Below are positions 51,001 through 59,000 of a DNA stretch of 64,000 nt, piece by piece; the stretch's first letter is position 1; every line of letters begins with the position of its first letter. The notes beneath the pieces were generated by a model that did no database searches, was not told the origin of the DNA, and was given only the letters and a program-made list of their open reading frames with translations. The stretch is from Actinomadura luzonensis (GTDB lineage: Bacteria; Actinomycetota; Actinomycetes; Streptosporangiales; Streptosporangiaceae), in contig NZ_JAKRKC020000003.1 in NCBI RefSeq assembly GCF_022664455.2, forward strand, positions 558,001-622,000. Direction: 5' to 3'. The position numbers were made by a program, and so were the translations under genes.

Positions 51001-51286
51001 CCCCCGCCAGCGCCAGCCGGTACCCGCCGGGCCGGCTCTCCAGCACCTTCTCCGGCCTGAGCGCCACCCGCAGCCGCCTGACCAGCGTCTGCAGGGCGTT
51101 GGCCGCGTTGCCCGGCGGCTCGCCGGGCCACAGGACGTCGATCAGCCGGTCGGCGGTGACCACCCGCCCGGCGTCGAGCGCCAGCACCGCCAGCAGGGCC
51201 CGCAGCCGGAGCCCGCCGACCTCGATCGGCCCGCCGGCGCCCTCGACCTCCATCGGCCCCAGGATGGATATCCGCACATGTCCCAT
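48053..51286 (-). CDS. Large AfsR/SARP-type regulator (OmpR-like HTH, BTAD, NB-ARC, TPR)
   Basis: 1,077 residues from ATG 51286; GTG 51277 is also possible. The N-terminal winged helix (ISILGPMEVEGAGGPIEVGG) and bacterial activator domain (to ~residue 245) are followed by an NB-ARC ATPase with P-loop VVGPGGAGKTRLAL and LLVLDNCEHLL, then LEAVCGHEAG-type ARC helices and a C-terminal TPR-like region. Such proteins activate secondary-metabolite or development genes in response to ATP/ADP state. No biosynthetic cluster is adjacent, so the target is unknown. Confidence 0.85.
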   Translation of the reverse strand: MGHVRISILGPMEVEGAGGPIEVGGLRLRALLAVLALDAGRVVTADRLIDVLWPGEPPGNAANALQTLVRRLRVALRPEKVLESRPGGYRLALAGDDVDALRFRRLAGRGSPEEALRLWRGTALAGLTGVPYLRDVAEGLEQERLCAVEARAEARLATGEAAGPAAEGSAGLSAGGAAGLAVELRAELAAHPLRERLAALAVRALAAGGRQAEALELFERTRRRLADELGVDPGAELRAAHLAVLTGEPHTGRPAAPAAQRRAGGEPAPVGRQVVRGNVRVARTSFIGREAELEQLARLLRRTRIVTVVGPGGAGKTRLALETAARAGDRVDACWVVELASLSAPAELPGAVCDALGLREDRPVPYHLEPAATPPAGGDALEAVTDAVGDGDVLLVLDNCEHLLDAAAALAERLLAACPRLRVLATSREPLSVPGEHLAPIPPLEPPPAGVTAAEAAAYPAVRLLVERAVAARPAFVLDDGNVAAVAELCRRLDGLPLAIELAAARLRTMSAAQLADRLDDRFRLLTGGSRTALPRQQTLRAVVGWSWDLLESEERALAARFGVFAGGAALESVEAVCGHEAGAVLGALADKSLVQVTADGRYTMLETIRAYALERLAEAGESAEYRRRHAACLLDLAERAVPELRTAAQIDWIERLAAERDDFAAALRWAVDAGETATALRLCAALTWYWWMCGYRQESLAWATQVIGLAGDAPPPGLTAAYLCCLFAQGVTRFAEFVGDRERMRALSRRLDELVEQAEREGPVHPMIRLSRAVAAAVAGRDEHVTELMREYAASEDRWLASAALMLSGSHGGEERLERAVAGFREVGDRWGLTEALLALAAARASRGAPTGDLIAETWSLTSRWVAADEAVSTLVRLAELRIRSGDLDGAREDLARARATMDDEVSPLTRLQLGMAEAAYDERRGDLPGALARYRDLFDVLAEGPPIAQFAAALLTAHGRALARAGHLEQALGRHRRALDALGATAPDRPLLAAVLSGFALAALAGGDPERAAVLFGASSAADSHFGMADSGTPEATEGVAAARRALGEARFERCFAEGAALTRPEVYGMVGSTT

Positions 51287-51465
51287 CCTGCCCGCATCTG
51301 CGGAGCCGGGGGCTGGCTCCAGACCGGGAACAGCGTGACGACCGTCGTGGACGTGGATGCGGGAGGAGCGGAGGCGCGGCACCACGAGGTAGCGGCGTTC
51401 GACGTGGGGGTGGAGCGCGATATGGCGGGATCTGGTATCCGCCGGGGGACTGAGCAGGCGGTACG

Positions 51466-52137
51466 GTGAGATCCGTGTTCTTCGGCATCACCGATTTCTG
51501 GGCCTATGTGATCGGCGCCTTCCTGATCATCCTCCTGCCCGGCCCCAACTCCCTCTACGTGCTCAGCTTCGCCGCTCAGCACGGCGTCCGCCAGGGCTAC
51601 CGGGCCGCCGCCGGGGTCTTCGTCGGCGACACCGTGCTGATGGTCCTCACCGCCGCCGGCGCGGCCTCCCTGCTGCGCTCGAACCCGATCCTGTTCATGG
51701 TCGTCAAGTACGCCGGCGCCGGCTACCTGGCGTGGGTCGGCTTCCAGATGATCAGGGGCGCCTGGCGCTCCTGGCGGGCGCGGGGGCGGGGCACGGAGGC
51801 CGCCGTCCCGGCGCAGGCCGCCGTGGAGCACCAGCCGCGCCCGTTCCGCAAGGCGCTGACGATCAGCCTGCTCAACCCGAAGGCGATCCTGTTCTTCGTC
51901 TCGTTCTTCGTGCAGTTCGTGGATCCGGCCTACAGCGCGCCGGCGTTGTCGTTCCTGATCCTCGGCGCGGTCATCCAGGTCTTCAGTTTTCTCTACCTGA
52001 CGTCGCTGATCTTCGGCGGCACTTTCCTGGCCGCCCAGTTCCGCCGGCACCAGCGGGTCAGCGCCGGGCTGACCTCGTGCGTCGGGGCCGTCTTCCTGGG
52101 GTTCGGCGCGAAGCTGGCCACCGCTTCACTGGGCTGA
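51466..52137 (+). CDS. LysE/RhtB-family amino acid exporter (LeuE-like)
   Basis: 223 residues from GTG 51466 (GTG 51475 possible). Six hydrophobic segments and the family motif LLPGPNSLYVLSFAAQHGVRQG near residue 23, with LLNPKAILFFVSFFVQF in the second half. LeuE-type members export leucine and related neutral amino acids. Divergent from the AfsR-like regulator. Confidence 0.87.
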   Translation: MRSVFFGITDFWAYVIGAFLIILLPGPNSLYVLSFAAQHGVRQGYRAAAGVFVGDTVLMVLTAAGAASLLRSNPILFMVVKYAGAGYLAWVGFQMIRGAWRSWRARGRGTEAAVPAQAAVEHQPRPFRKALTISLLNPKAILFFVSFFVQFVDPAYSAPALSFLILGAVIQVFSFLYLTSLIFGGTFLAAQFRRHQRVSAGLTSCVGAVFLGFGAKLATASLG

Positions 52138-52353
52138 AAGCCGGGTTCAAGCACCTGCTGGTTCGGTAGGACACAGATGGAACGTGGCAAAAGAGGCAGT
52201 CGCACCGCCCTGGCTCGGGTACGGTAAGCCACCGGCGTGCTTCCCGGACGCCAGGGCGATGCCGCCGCGGTAAGTGCGAGCGGTCCATCAGGAAAGCCCT
52301 GGCCCCTCGAAGCCCGGGTAGTCGCTGATCGTCGGCCTATCTGCGGAGCAGCC
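52138..52353. other. Gap after the LysE-type gene, nothing identified
   Basis: 216 nt between the LysE-type stop and the TTG start. It is open in frame from 52237, but coding there is not supported. No clear promoter, terminator or RNA fold recognised. Confidence 0.3.
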
Positions 52354-52995
52354 TTGAACCATCCCCCGGTGACCCTCCCCCGCCTCGGCGCGCTGGCCCG
52401 CGAGGCGGCGCCCAAGCTGCTCGAAGCCGTCGTGGCCCCGCTGGCGGTGTTCTATCTCGCCATGGTGGTCCTCGGGTTCAAGTGGGCGTTGATCGCCACC
52501 GTCGCCTGGGTCTACCTCGGCGTGGCGTGGCGGCTGATCAGGCGGGTGAAGGTGCCCGCCACCATGTACCTCGCGGCGTTCGCGATCACCGTGCGCGCCC
52601 TCGTGTCGTTCTGGACCGGCACCTGGATGTGGTTCTTCATCCAGCCGGAGCTGGGCACGATCTGCATCAGCATGGCCTTCCTCGCCTCCGTCCGGCTCAA
52701 CCGGCCGCTGGTGCAGAAGCTCACGCTCGACTACATCCACCTGCCGTCGGCGGTGCTCAGGCACGAGCGCATCCGCAGGTTCTTCGCCCGGATCACGCTG
52801 CTGTGGGCGTTCGTGCTGCTGATGAACTCGACGCTGAGCATCGCGCTGGCCGTGTACGAGAGCCTGGGCGGCTCGCTCGGCGCGTTCATGGTGCTGCGCA
52901 CCTCAGCGGTGGCCGTGATCAGCGGGCTGGCGATCACGTTCTCGGTGTGGGCCTTCAAGCGGGTGCTGCGCCGGCTGCACGTCGCGCACGCCTGA
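52354..52995 (+). CDS. VC0807-like integral membrane protein
   Basis: 213 residues if read from TTG 52354, preceded by CGGAGCAGCC; the open frame extends to 52237 without plausible sequence. About six hydrophobic helices (LLEAVVAPLAVFYLAMVVLG, ITLLWAFVLLMNSTLSI). The layout resembles the VC0807 family of uncharacterised membrane proteins. The function is unknown. Its last 41 nt overlap the convergent membrane protein gene. Confidence 0.6.
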   Translation: MNHPPVTLPRLGALAREAAPKLLEAVVAPLAVFYLAMVVLGFKWALIATVAWVYLGVAWRLIRRVKVPATMYLAAFAITVRALVSFWTGTWMWFFIQPELGTICISMAFLASVRLNRPLVQKLTLDYIHLPSAVLRHERIRRFFARITLLWAFVLLMNSTLSIALAVYESLGGSLGAFMVLRTSAVAVISGLAITFSVWAFKRVLRRLHVAHA

Positions 52996-53869
52996 CCGTT
53001 CGGCCAGCAGGTACGCCCCGCACAGCCCCATCACGAGCCCCGGTCAGCAGGCCGAACAGGTCGGCGATCCGCACCGGCGCCCCGGCGGCGCCGAACGGCC
53101 CTCCGACGACGGTGAGCAGCGAGCCGTAGAGCCCGTTCGCGAACAGGGCGCCCGAGCCCAGCCAGGCGGCCACCAGCCGGCGCGGCCCCTGACCCCGCAC
53201 CAGGGCCGCGAGCGCGAGGGCGCCGCCCACCGCGAACACCCCCTTCACCCCGTTCTGGACGCCCGCCGCGGCGCTCGTGCCGCCGCCGCCGCCGGTGACC
53301 GCCCAGAAGAGCCGCACCGCGCCGAGCACCCCGGCCACCAGCAGCACGCCCCGGGCCACGACCGCGTGCAGCGGCGCGGCCGGCCCGGCGAAGGGGAAGC
53401 GGGCGAACGCGAACGGCCAGCGCTCGCGGGCGTACAGGACGAAGGCCGTCATCAGCGCGAGACCCTGGACGATGAACCCGCCGTAGACCATCAGGTACAC
53501 CCACGGCCGGACCGGGCTGCCGCCCGCGAACACCGCGCCGCCGTGCGTCAGCAGCGCCAGCGGCGTCGTGACGGCGACCTCCGACAGCAGGCCGGTGCCC
53601 GCCCACAGCGGCAGCAGCACCAGCCAGGCGGGCAGCCGCAGGCCCCACCGCATGGTGAGGGCCACCGCCAGCAGCAGCCCGACGGCCTCCATGCCGAAGG
53701 TCACGGCGTTGGCCCCGATCATGGACGACTCGCGCATGAGGCCGGGATCGCTCACCCCGATGGGCCGCCCGGCCAGCCAGAGGACCTTCAGCGTCAGGTA
53801 GGGCAGCATGGCGGCGCCCGCCACGAGCCCGGCGGTGACGCGGGCCAGGCCCGCTCTCTCGTACGTCAT
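52955..53869 (-). CDS. Polytopic membrane protein, unknown function, possibly frameshifted at its C-terminus
   Basis: 304 residues from ATG 53869, with at least seven hydrophobic segments and no family I recognise. After GLFGLLTG (near 53040) the frame becomes Arg-rich (ARDGAVRG). A different frame would continue a membrane helix (LVMGLCGAYLLAERS). One base too many in the run of four G (plus-strand CCCC near 53038) would explain this. Treat the last ~27 residues with caution. Confidence 0.6.
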   Translation of the reverse strand: MTYERAGLARVTAGLVAGAAMLPYLTLKVLWLAGRPIGVSDPGLMRESSMIGANAVTFGMEAVGLLLAVALTMRWGLRLPAWLVLLPLWAGTGLLSEVAVTTPLALLTHGGAVFAGGSPVRPWVYLMVYGGFIVQGLALMTAFVLYARERWPFAFARFPFAGPAAPLHAVVARGVLLVAGVLGAVRLFWAVTGGGGGTSAAAGVQNGVKGVFAVGGALALAALVRGQGPRRLVAAWLGSGALFANGLYGSLLTVVGGPFGAAGAPVRIADLFGLLTGARDGAVRGVPAGRTVRRARRAAGAAPA

Positions 53870-53891
53870 GCACCGAGCCTCGCGCGCCGCG

Positions 53892-55070
53892 CTACGGGCG
53901 GCCTCCCGAGCCGCGGGGATCCTCCTCCCCCGCGAGGGGGAGCTCGACGGCCAGCTCGAAGCCGCCGTCCACGGGCCCGGCGGTCAGCGTGCCGCCCGCC
54001 AGCCGGACGCGTTCGCGCAGGCCGGTCAGCCCCAGGCCGCCGCGGCGGGCGGCGGGCCGGCCGCGCGGCGGGCCGTTGCGCACGCTCACCCGGTGCGGCT
54101 CGACCGTGACCCGCACGGCGGCCCCGGGCGCGTGCTTGGCGGCGTTGGTCAGCCCCTCCTGGACGACGGCGTGCGCCAGGCCGGGCACCGGGCCCGCCGC
54201 CAGGTCGAGGGTGATCGCCATGCCGGAGTCCCTGGCCCGGCCGACCAGCTCGGCCACGTCCTCGTCCACGGGCGACAGCGGCGCCGGGTCGGCGTCCTCG
54301 CGCAGCAGCCCGATGATCTGCCGCAGCCGCTCGGTGGCCTCGGCCGCCGCCACCCGCAGCTCCCCCGCCGCCCTGGCCTGCGCCGGGGCCAGCCCGGGCG
54401 CCACCTCCAGCCCGGCGGCGCGGACCGCGATGAGGGCCAGGTCGTGGCCGAGCGAGTCGTGCATGTCGCGGGCGATCCTGGCCCGCTCGCGCAGCCGGGC
54501 CTGCGCCTCGGCCGACAGCCTGGCCTGGCGGCGCTGCTGGAGCAGCAGCCGCCGCAGCACGCCCAGCAGGTACGGCACCAGATACGTGCCGACCAGCCCG
54601 GTCACCATCGACACCCAGAGCGCGAGGTCGCCGCCGGCGGCGAGCACGACCGCCACCCCGACCGCCGCGATGAGGCCGAACGCCACGACCGGCGGCCACG
54701 CCCCGGCCGCCCGCCGCCCGGTCAAGTAGGCGTACCAGACGATGAACGGCGAGGTCGCCACCAGCGGCAGGATCTTCACGTCGCGCCGGGGCAGCAGCCA
54801 GGTCAGGTCCACCGTCGCGAAGCCGTCGCTGAAGCGCCACGGGCCGAGCGGCAGCAGCAGCACCAGGGCCGCGAGCGGCCACCGCCGCCCCACCAGCACC
54901 GCCGCCGTCGCGAGGGCGAGCCGCGGCACGGTCACCGTCGCGAAGGCGGCCGGATCCGCGGTGGGGTCGGGCCCCATGGCGGCGACGAAGGCGAGGAGGA
55001 ACACCCAGAGCAGCAGGTCGACGACCACCTCGCGGCGGCTCTCCCTGCGCAGCGGCCGCAGAAGTCTCAC
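53892..55070 (-). CDS. NarL-class sensor histidine kinase, no adjacent regulator
   Basis: 392 residues from GTG 55070; the frame is open upstream to 55205 but lacks homology there. Membrane region of 4-6 helices (~residues 20-170), then HisKA_3 with the phosphoacceptor RERARIARDMHDSLGHDL and an HATPase domain (VVQEGLTNAAKHAPGA, GLGLTGLRERV). This class pairs with NarL/LuxR-type regulators, which normally sit directly downstream. None is found here, so it is an orphan or its partner lies elsewhere. Confidence 0.85.
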   Translation of the reverse strand: MRLLRPLRRESRREVVVDLLLWVFLLAFVAAMGPDPTADPAAFATVTVPRLALATAAVLVGRRWPLAALVLLLPLGPWRFSDGFATVDLTWLLPRRDVKILPLVATSPFIVWYAYLTGRRAAGAWPPVVAFGLIAAVGVAVVLAAGGDLALWVSMVTGLVGTYLVPYLLGVLRRLLLQQRRQARLSAEAQARLRERARIARDMHDSLGHDLALIAVRAAGLEVAPGLAPAQARAAGELRVAAAEATERLRQIIGLLREDADPAPLSPVDEDVAELVGRARDSGMAITLDLAAGPVPGLAHAVVQEGLTNAAKHAPGAAVRVTVEPHRVSVRNGPPRGRPAARRGGLGLTGLRERVRLAGGTLTAGPVDGGFELAVELPLAGEEDPRGSGGRP

Positions 55071-55128
55071 GTCACCGACCTTATGAGGGTCCGGAGGGGG
55101 CCCGCCCTCCTCCTCAGACAGGAGGCGA

Positions 55129-55146
55129 CCCTGACGAAAGTCAGGG
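55129..55146. promoter_or_regulatory. Palindrome with GAAA centre, copy 1
   Basis: CCCTGACGAAAGTCAGGG: 7-bp arms around GAAA, 59 nt upstream of the kinase start. As RNA it would be a GNRA-capped hairpin; as DNA it is a good dimer site. A second copy lies 120 nt away. Confidence 0.55.
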
Positions 55147-55266
55147 TGGGGCGCGCGACACCGTCCGGGTAGAGCTAGCACCACCCCCAAAGCGCCTACC
55201 TCCACTGCTGTGCGGGCCTGCGCGAACGGGTTGGATCGACGGTGTGGCCCGGGGATCGCGGCACCG

Positions 55267-55284
55267 GCCCCGACGAAAGTCGGG
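55267..55284. promoter_or_regulatory. Palindrome with GAAA centre, copy 2
   Basis: CCCCGACGAAAGTCGGGG: same GACGAAAGTC core as copy 1 and the same 18-bp length. It lies between the kinase and the DedA gene. The region 55071-55462 holds no gene that I can see. Confidence 0.55.
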
Positions 55285-55462
55285 GGTGGCGGCTGCCGAT
55301 CGGCCGATGTGCCGCGACCAGCGGAGTTTCTAGCTTCAAGGGATACCGGCCCTGACCCGATTAGGGGATGGGTCCGCGTTCGACCGGGGGCATCCCCGAT
55401 GCCCCGGGACCTCCCGTACCGAGACGCTGTCGGTATGTCCTGAAGATCGGAGTTCTCGCCCC

Positions 55463-56080
55463 ATGTCGCATGCCGTTCTCGACCTGGTCCAGCAGGTCAT
55501 GTCGTCGCCCTGGCTCTACGTCGCGCTGTTCGCGCTGGCCGTGCTCGACGGGTTCTTCCCGGTCGTGCCGGCCGAGACGTCGGTGATCACGGCGGCGGTG
55601 TTCGCCGCGTCGGGGGAGACGAACCTCGCGCTGGTGATCGTGGTCGCGGCGCTCGGCGCGTTCGCCGGCGACCACGTCTCGTACCTGATCGGCAACAAGT
55701 CCGCCGGGCGGCTGCGGGGCAGGAAGGCGTTCGTCTGGGCGCGCGACGCGCTGGCCGAGCGGGGCGGGCTGGTGCTCGTCGTGGCCCGCTACATCCCGGG
55801 CGGACGGACCGCGACCACGCTCACCATGGGCGCGGTGCGGCACCCGCTGCGCTCGTTCACGTTCTTCGACGCGATCGCCGCGGTCTCGTGGGCGCTCTAC
55901 TCGGGGCTGATCGGGTTCTTCGGCGGGATGGCGTTCGAGAACGACCCGATCAAGGGGCTGCTGCTGGGCCTCGGCATCGCGCTGTCCGTCACCGCGGTCG
56001 TCGAGGTCGTGCGGTGGGCCAGGAAGCGGCGCGCCATCCAGCCTTCCCCGGAACGTCTTCCCGCGGACACGTCCGTTTGA
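55463..56080 (+). CDS. DedA-family membrane protein
   Basis: 205 residues from ATG 55463 with GGAG 10 nt upstream. DedA hallmarks: FFPVVPAETSVITAAVFAASG, AFAGDHVSYLIGNKSAG and ARYIPGGRTATTLTMGA with the conserved Arg and Gly, plus a C-terminal helix and basic tail. Members flip or recycle lipids (undecaprenyl phosphate, phosphatidylethanolamine) and depend on the proton gradient. The specific lipid is not known. Confidence 0.87.
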   Translation: MSHAVLDLVQQVMSSPWLYVALFALAVLDGFFPVVPAETSVITAAVFAASGETNLALVIVVAALGAFAGDHVSYLIGNKSAGRLRGRKAFVWARDALAERGGLVLVVARYIPGGRTATTLTMGAVRHPLRSFTFFDAIAAVSWALYSGLIGFFGGMAFENDPIKGLLLGLGIALSVTAVVEVVRWARKRRAIQPSPERLPADTSV

Positions 56081-56119
56081 CCCTGCCTGGCAACCATCCG
56101 TCGTGAGAGGAGTGCGCGC

Positions 56120-56932
56120 ATGACTGTACTGGCCGCGGTGATCGCCCTGGTCGGTTCGTTGTTCTTCGCGCTCGGCGCGGCCCTTCAGCAGTTCGAGGCG
56201 GCCGGCTCGGCGAAGCCGGGACTCCTGACGCTGCTGCGCCGGCCGCGCTGGCTGGCCGGCGGCGCGTCCATCCTGGCGGGCGGCGGCCTGCACATCGTCG
56301 CGCTCGGCCTCGGCCCGCTGACCGTCGTGCAGCCGATGGGCGTGGCCAGCCTGCTGTTCGCGCTGCCCATCGCCGCCACGCTGCACGGCCGCCGGCCCTC
56401 GCGCAAGGAGCTGGGCGCGGCCGGGGTGGTGGCGGCGGGCCTGGTCGGCCTCGTGCTGATGGTGCCGGAGTCCGAGGGGCCGACCCGGCTCGCCCCGGAC
56501 GGCGTGCTCATCCTCCTCGCCGTGTCCGGGATCGCGGCGGTGCTGCTCTGGGCCGGCGCGCGGGTGGCCTCGCCGGCCGCGCGGGCGGCGCTGCTCGCCA
56601 CCAGCTCCGGCGTCCTGTACGGCGCCACGGCCACCCTCATGCGGGTGCTCGTGGACGGCGGCTGGAACTGGTGGTACCTGCTGGCCCTGCCGGCGCCCGC
56701 GCTGCTGGCGCTGATGATGCTGCAGCGGGCCTACGCCGTCGGGCACTTCGGCGTGTCGTTCGCCTCGCTGCAGGTCGCCGACCCGCTGACGGCGGTCGCC
56801 TTCGGCGCGCTGCTGCTCGGCGAGCCGCTGCCGACCGGGGTCGCGCCGGTCGCGGCCGCCCTGCTGACCGCCGCCGGCACCGTCGCGCTGGCGCGCACCA
56901 GCCCCCTGGAGGCGCGCACCGAGCCCGCCTGA
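56120..56932 (+). CDS. EamA/DMT-type transporter
   Basis: 270 residues from ATG 56120 behind GAGGAG. Nine to ten short hydrophobic helices; VIALVGSLFFALGAALQQFE and GLGPLTVVQPMGVASLLFAL resemble the actinobacterial DMT (DUF6-like) group. Substrate unknown. No overlap with neighbours; 39 nt after dedA. Confidence 0.75.
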   Translation: MTVLAAVIALVGSLFFALGAALQQFEAAGSAKPGLLTLLRRPRWLAGGASILAGGGLHIVALGLGPLTVVQPMGVASLLFALPIAATLHGRRPSRKELGAAGVVAAGLVGLVLMVPESEGPTRLAPDGVLILLAVSGIAAVLLWAGARVASPAARAALLATSSGVLYGATATLMRVLVDGGWNWWYLLALPAPALLALMMLQRAYAVGHFGVSFASLQVADPLTAVAFGALLLGEPLPTGVAPVAAALLTAAGTVALARTSPLEARTEPA

Positions 56933-56937
56933 CCGGT

Positions 56938-56995
56938 CCCCCGTCCCCTGTCCCCGTCCCCCGTCCCCTGTCCCCGTCCCCTGTCCCCGTCCCCC
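56938..56995 (+). repeat. C-rich 20-bp tandem repeat
   Basis: Two copies of a CCGTCCCCTGTCCCCGTCCC unit (56941-56960 and 56961-56980) and a partial third, in the gap before the GT4 gene. Pyrimidine-only on this strand apart from scattered G. Confidence 0.8.
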
Positions 56996-57067
56996 CTGCC
57001 CGTCGTCCCCCGTTCTCTCTCCGGTCCTCCCCCGGCCGGGTTCCCTTGCGATTCTGGAGTCACCGTC

Positions 57068-58279
57068 ATGGCCATGCCCCTGCACAGCGTCAGCGACCGC
57101 GCCGAGCTCGCCCCCGCCCCCGAGCGCCCTCGCCGGGTGCTGATCTCGACCGACACCTACCCGCCCGACGTCAACGGCGCCGCCTACTTCACCCACCGTC
57201 TGGCCACCGGCCTCGCCGAGCGCGGCAACCAGGTGCACGTGGTCTGCCAGTCGGAGCACGGCCCGGCCAGCGCCGACGTCGTGGACGGCGTGGTCGTGCA
57301 CCGGCTGCGCTCGGCGCCGCTGCTGGTCCACCCGACGATGCGGGTCACCGTCCCGGCCCGGCTCGACCGGCTGGTCGCCGACATCCGGCCCGACGTGCTG
57401 CACACGCAGGGCCACTTCGTGGTCGGCCGGGCCGCCATCGGCGCGGCCCGCCGCGCGGGCGTCCCCGTCGTCGCCACCAACCACTTCATGCCCGACAACC
57501 TCTTCCAGTTCGCCCACATCCCGGCGCGGCTGCGGGCCGGGGCGGGCCGGCTGGCCTGGCGCGACTTCAGCCGGATCTTCAACCGGGCCGACCACGTCAC
57601 CACGCCCACCCCGCTGGCCGCCAAGCTGCTGGCCGACCAGGGGTTCGCACGCGAGGTGGAGCCGGTGTCCTGCGGCATCGACCTGACCAGGTTCCACCCG
57701 CACGCCGAGCCGAAGGCGTGGGCGCGCAGGCTGTTCGGGCTGCCCGACCGGCCGACCGCGCTGTTCGTCGGCCGCCTGGACGAGGAGAAGCGCATCGACG
57801 AGCTGATCCGCGCGCTGCCCCTGGTGCTCAACGAGACCGACGCGCAGGTCGCGCTGGTCGGCAAGGGCAGCCAGCGGGAGGAGCTGGAGCGCCTGGCGCA
57901 CCGGATCGGGGTGGGCGACCGGGTGTTCTTCCTCGGCTTCGTCCCCGACGAGACCATGCCGCAGGCCTACGCCGCGGCCGACGTGTTCGCCATGCCGGGC
58001 ATCGCCGAGCTGCAGAGCATCGCCACGCTGGAGGCCATGGCGACCGGCCTGCCGGTGATCGCGGCCGACGCCATGGCGCTGCCGCACCTGGTGGTCTGCA
58101 ACGGCCACCTGTTCCAGCCGGGCGACGTGGTCGGGCTGGCCCGCCACCTGACCCGCGTCCTCACCGACGACGTCCTGCGCGCCAGGTACGGCGCGGCCAG
58201 CAGGGAGCTGGCGCTCACCCACGACCACCAGGCGTCGCTGGCCCGGTTCGAGGCGATCTACGACGAGGTGACGCGATGA
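57068..58279 (+). CDS. GT4 glycosyltransferase, PimB/MgtA-like
   Basis: 403 residues from ATG 57068 with GGAG 9 nt upstream. N-terminal RVLISTDTYPPDVNGAAYFT and a C-terminal FVGRLDEEKRIDELI, then PGIAELQSIATLEAMATGLP with the E-x7-E motif. This follows mannosyltransferases of phosphatidylinositol mannoside and glycolipid synthesis in actinobacteria, using GDP-mannose or UDP-sugar. Exact donor unknown. Coupled to the DUF998 gene (ATGA overlap). Confidence 0.82.
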   Translation: MAMPLHSVSDRAELAPAPERPRRVLISTDTYPPDVNGAAYFTHRLATGLAERGNQVHVVCQSEHGPASADVVDGVVVHRLRSAPLLVHPTMRVTVPARLDRLVADIRPDVLHTQGHFVVGRAAIGAARRAGVPVVATNHFMPDNLFQFAHIPARLRAGAGRLAWRDFSRIFNRADHVTTPTPLAAKLLADQGFAREVEPVSCGIDLTRFHPHAEPKAWARRLFGLPDRPTALFVGRLDEEKRIDELIRALPLVLNETDAQVALVGKGSQREELERLAHRIGVGDRVFFLGFVPDETMPQAYAAADVFAMPGIAELQSIATLEAMATGLPVIAADAMALPHLVVCNGHLFQPGDVVGLARHLTRVLTDDVLRARYGAASRELALTHDHQASLARFEAIYDEVTR

Positions 58280-58950
58280 CACCGCGCTGGAGCGTGGCGG
58301 GGACGCTCGCCGGCACGCTCGCCTCGGCGGCGGCGCTGGCCTGGGCCGAGCTCACCCTGCCCGCCCAGCCGCTGCTCAGCGACTACGCGCTGGTTCCCGG
58401 CGGGATGATGCCGGTGCTCGCCGGGATGCTGGCGCTCGCGGGGGCGTGCCTGTGTCTCGCGTACGGGCTGGCGACGGCCGAGCCGGCGCGCACCGCCGCC
58501 ACCCGCGTGCTGCTGCTGGCCGGGGCCGCCGGCCTGATGATGAGCGCGGTCTTCCCGACCGACCCCGGCACCGCGCAGGTCGGCACCCTGTCCGGGGAGA
58601 TCCACCGCTGGTCGGCGGCCGTGGTCTTCACCTCGCTGCCGGTCGCCGGCTGGAGCCTGGCGCGAGGCCGGGCGGCGGCGGCCCGCTGGAACGCGGTGCG
58701 GGCCGTGAGCGTGGCCTCGGCCCTGACGCTCGCCGTGTACCTGGCAGCGCACCCGGCCGCCGTCACCTCGCCGCTGATCGGCGGCGCTTCCTACTACGGG
58801 CTGCTGGAGCGGGCCGTGGTGCTGGCCGAGATGACGCTCCTCGTCACGATGGCGCTGGCCGCGACGGCGCGCCGCGTCACCGGGCGGGCCGCGGCCCCCG
58901 TGCCGGTGGAGGCCGTCCCGCCGCGGGACTCCTCCCGGCTGGCCGCCTGA
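58276..58950 (+). CDS. DUF998 family membrane protein
   Basis: 224 residues, start overlapping the GT4 stop. About six hydrophobic helices, with LLSDYALVPGG, SAVFPTDPGT and LSGEIHRWSAAVVF, the residues typical of DUF998. Function unknown; co-translation with the GT4 suggests a membrane role in the same glycolipid process. Confidence 0.75.
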   Translation: MTPRWSVAGTLAGTLASAAALAWAELTLPAQPLLSDYALVPGGMMPVLAGMLALAGACLCLAYGLATAEPARTAATRVLLLAGAAGLMMSAVFPTDPGTAQVGTLSGEIHRWSAAVVFTSLPVAGWSLARGRAAAARWNAVRAVSVASALTLAVYLAAHPAAVTSPLIGGASYYGLLERAVVLAEMTLLVTMALAATARRVTGRAAAPVPVEAVPPRDSSRLAA

Positions 58951-59000
58951 CCGGCATGCTTCGGCCGTCGTCGAACGATCCTGCTCCTAGCGTGGGTGAC

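Noticed and set aside
52138..52353. Riboswitch before the membrane protein gene
   Set aside because: No recognisable conserved aptamer sequence or convincing expression-platform hairpin.
56938..56995. Regulatory array before the GT4 gene
   Set aside because: It is a simple pyrimidine tract repeat; no palindrome or promoter element could be tied to it.
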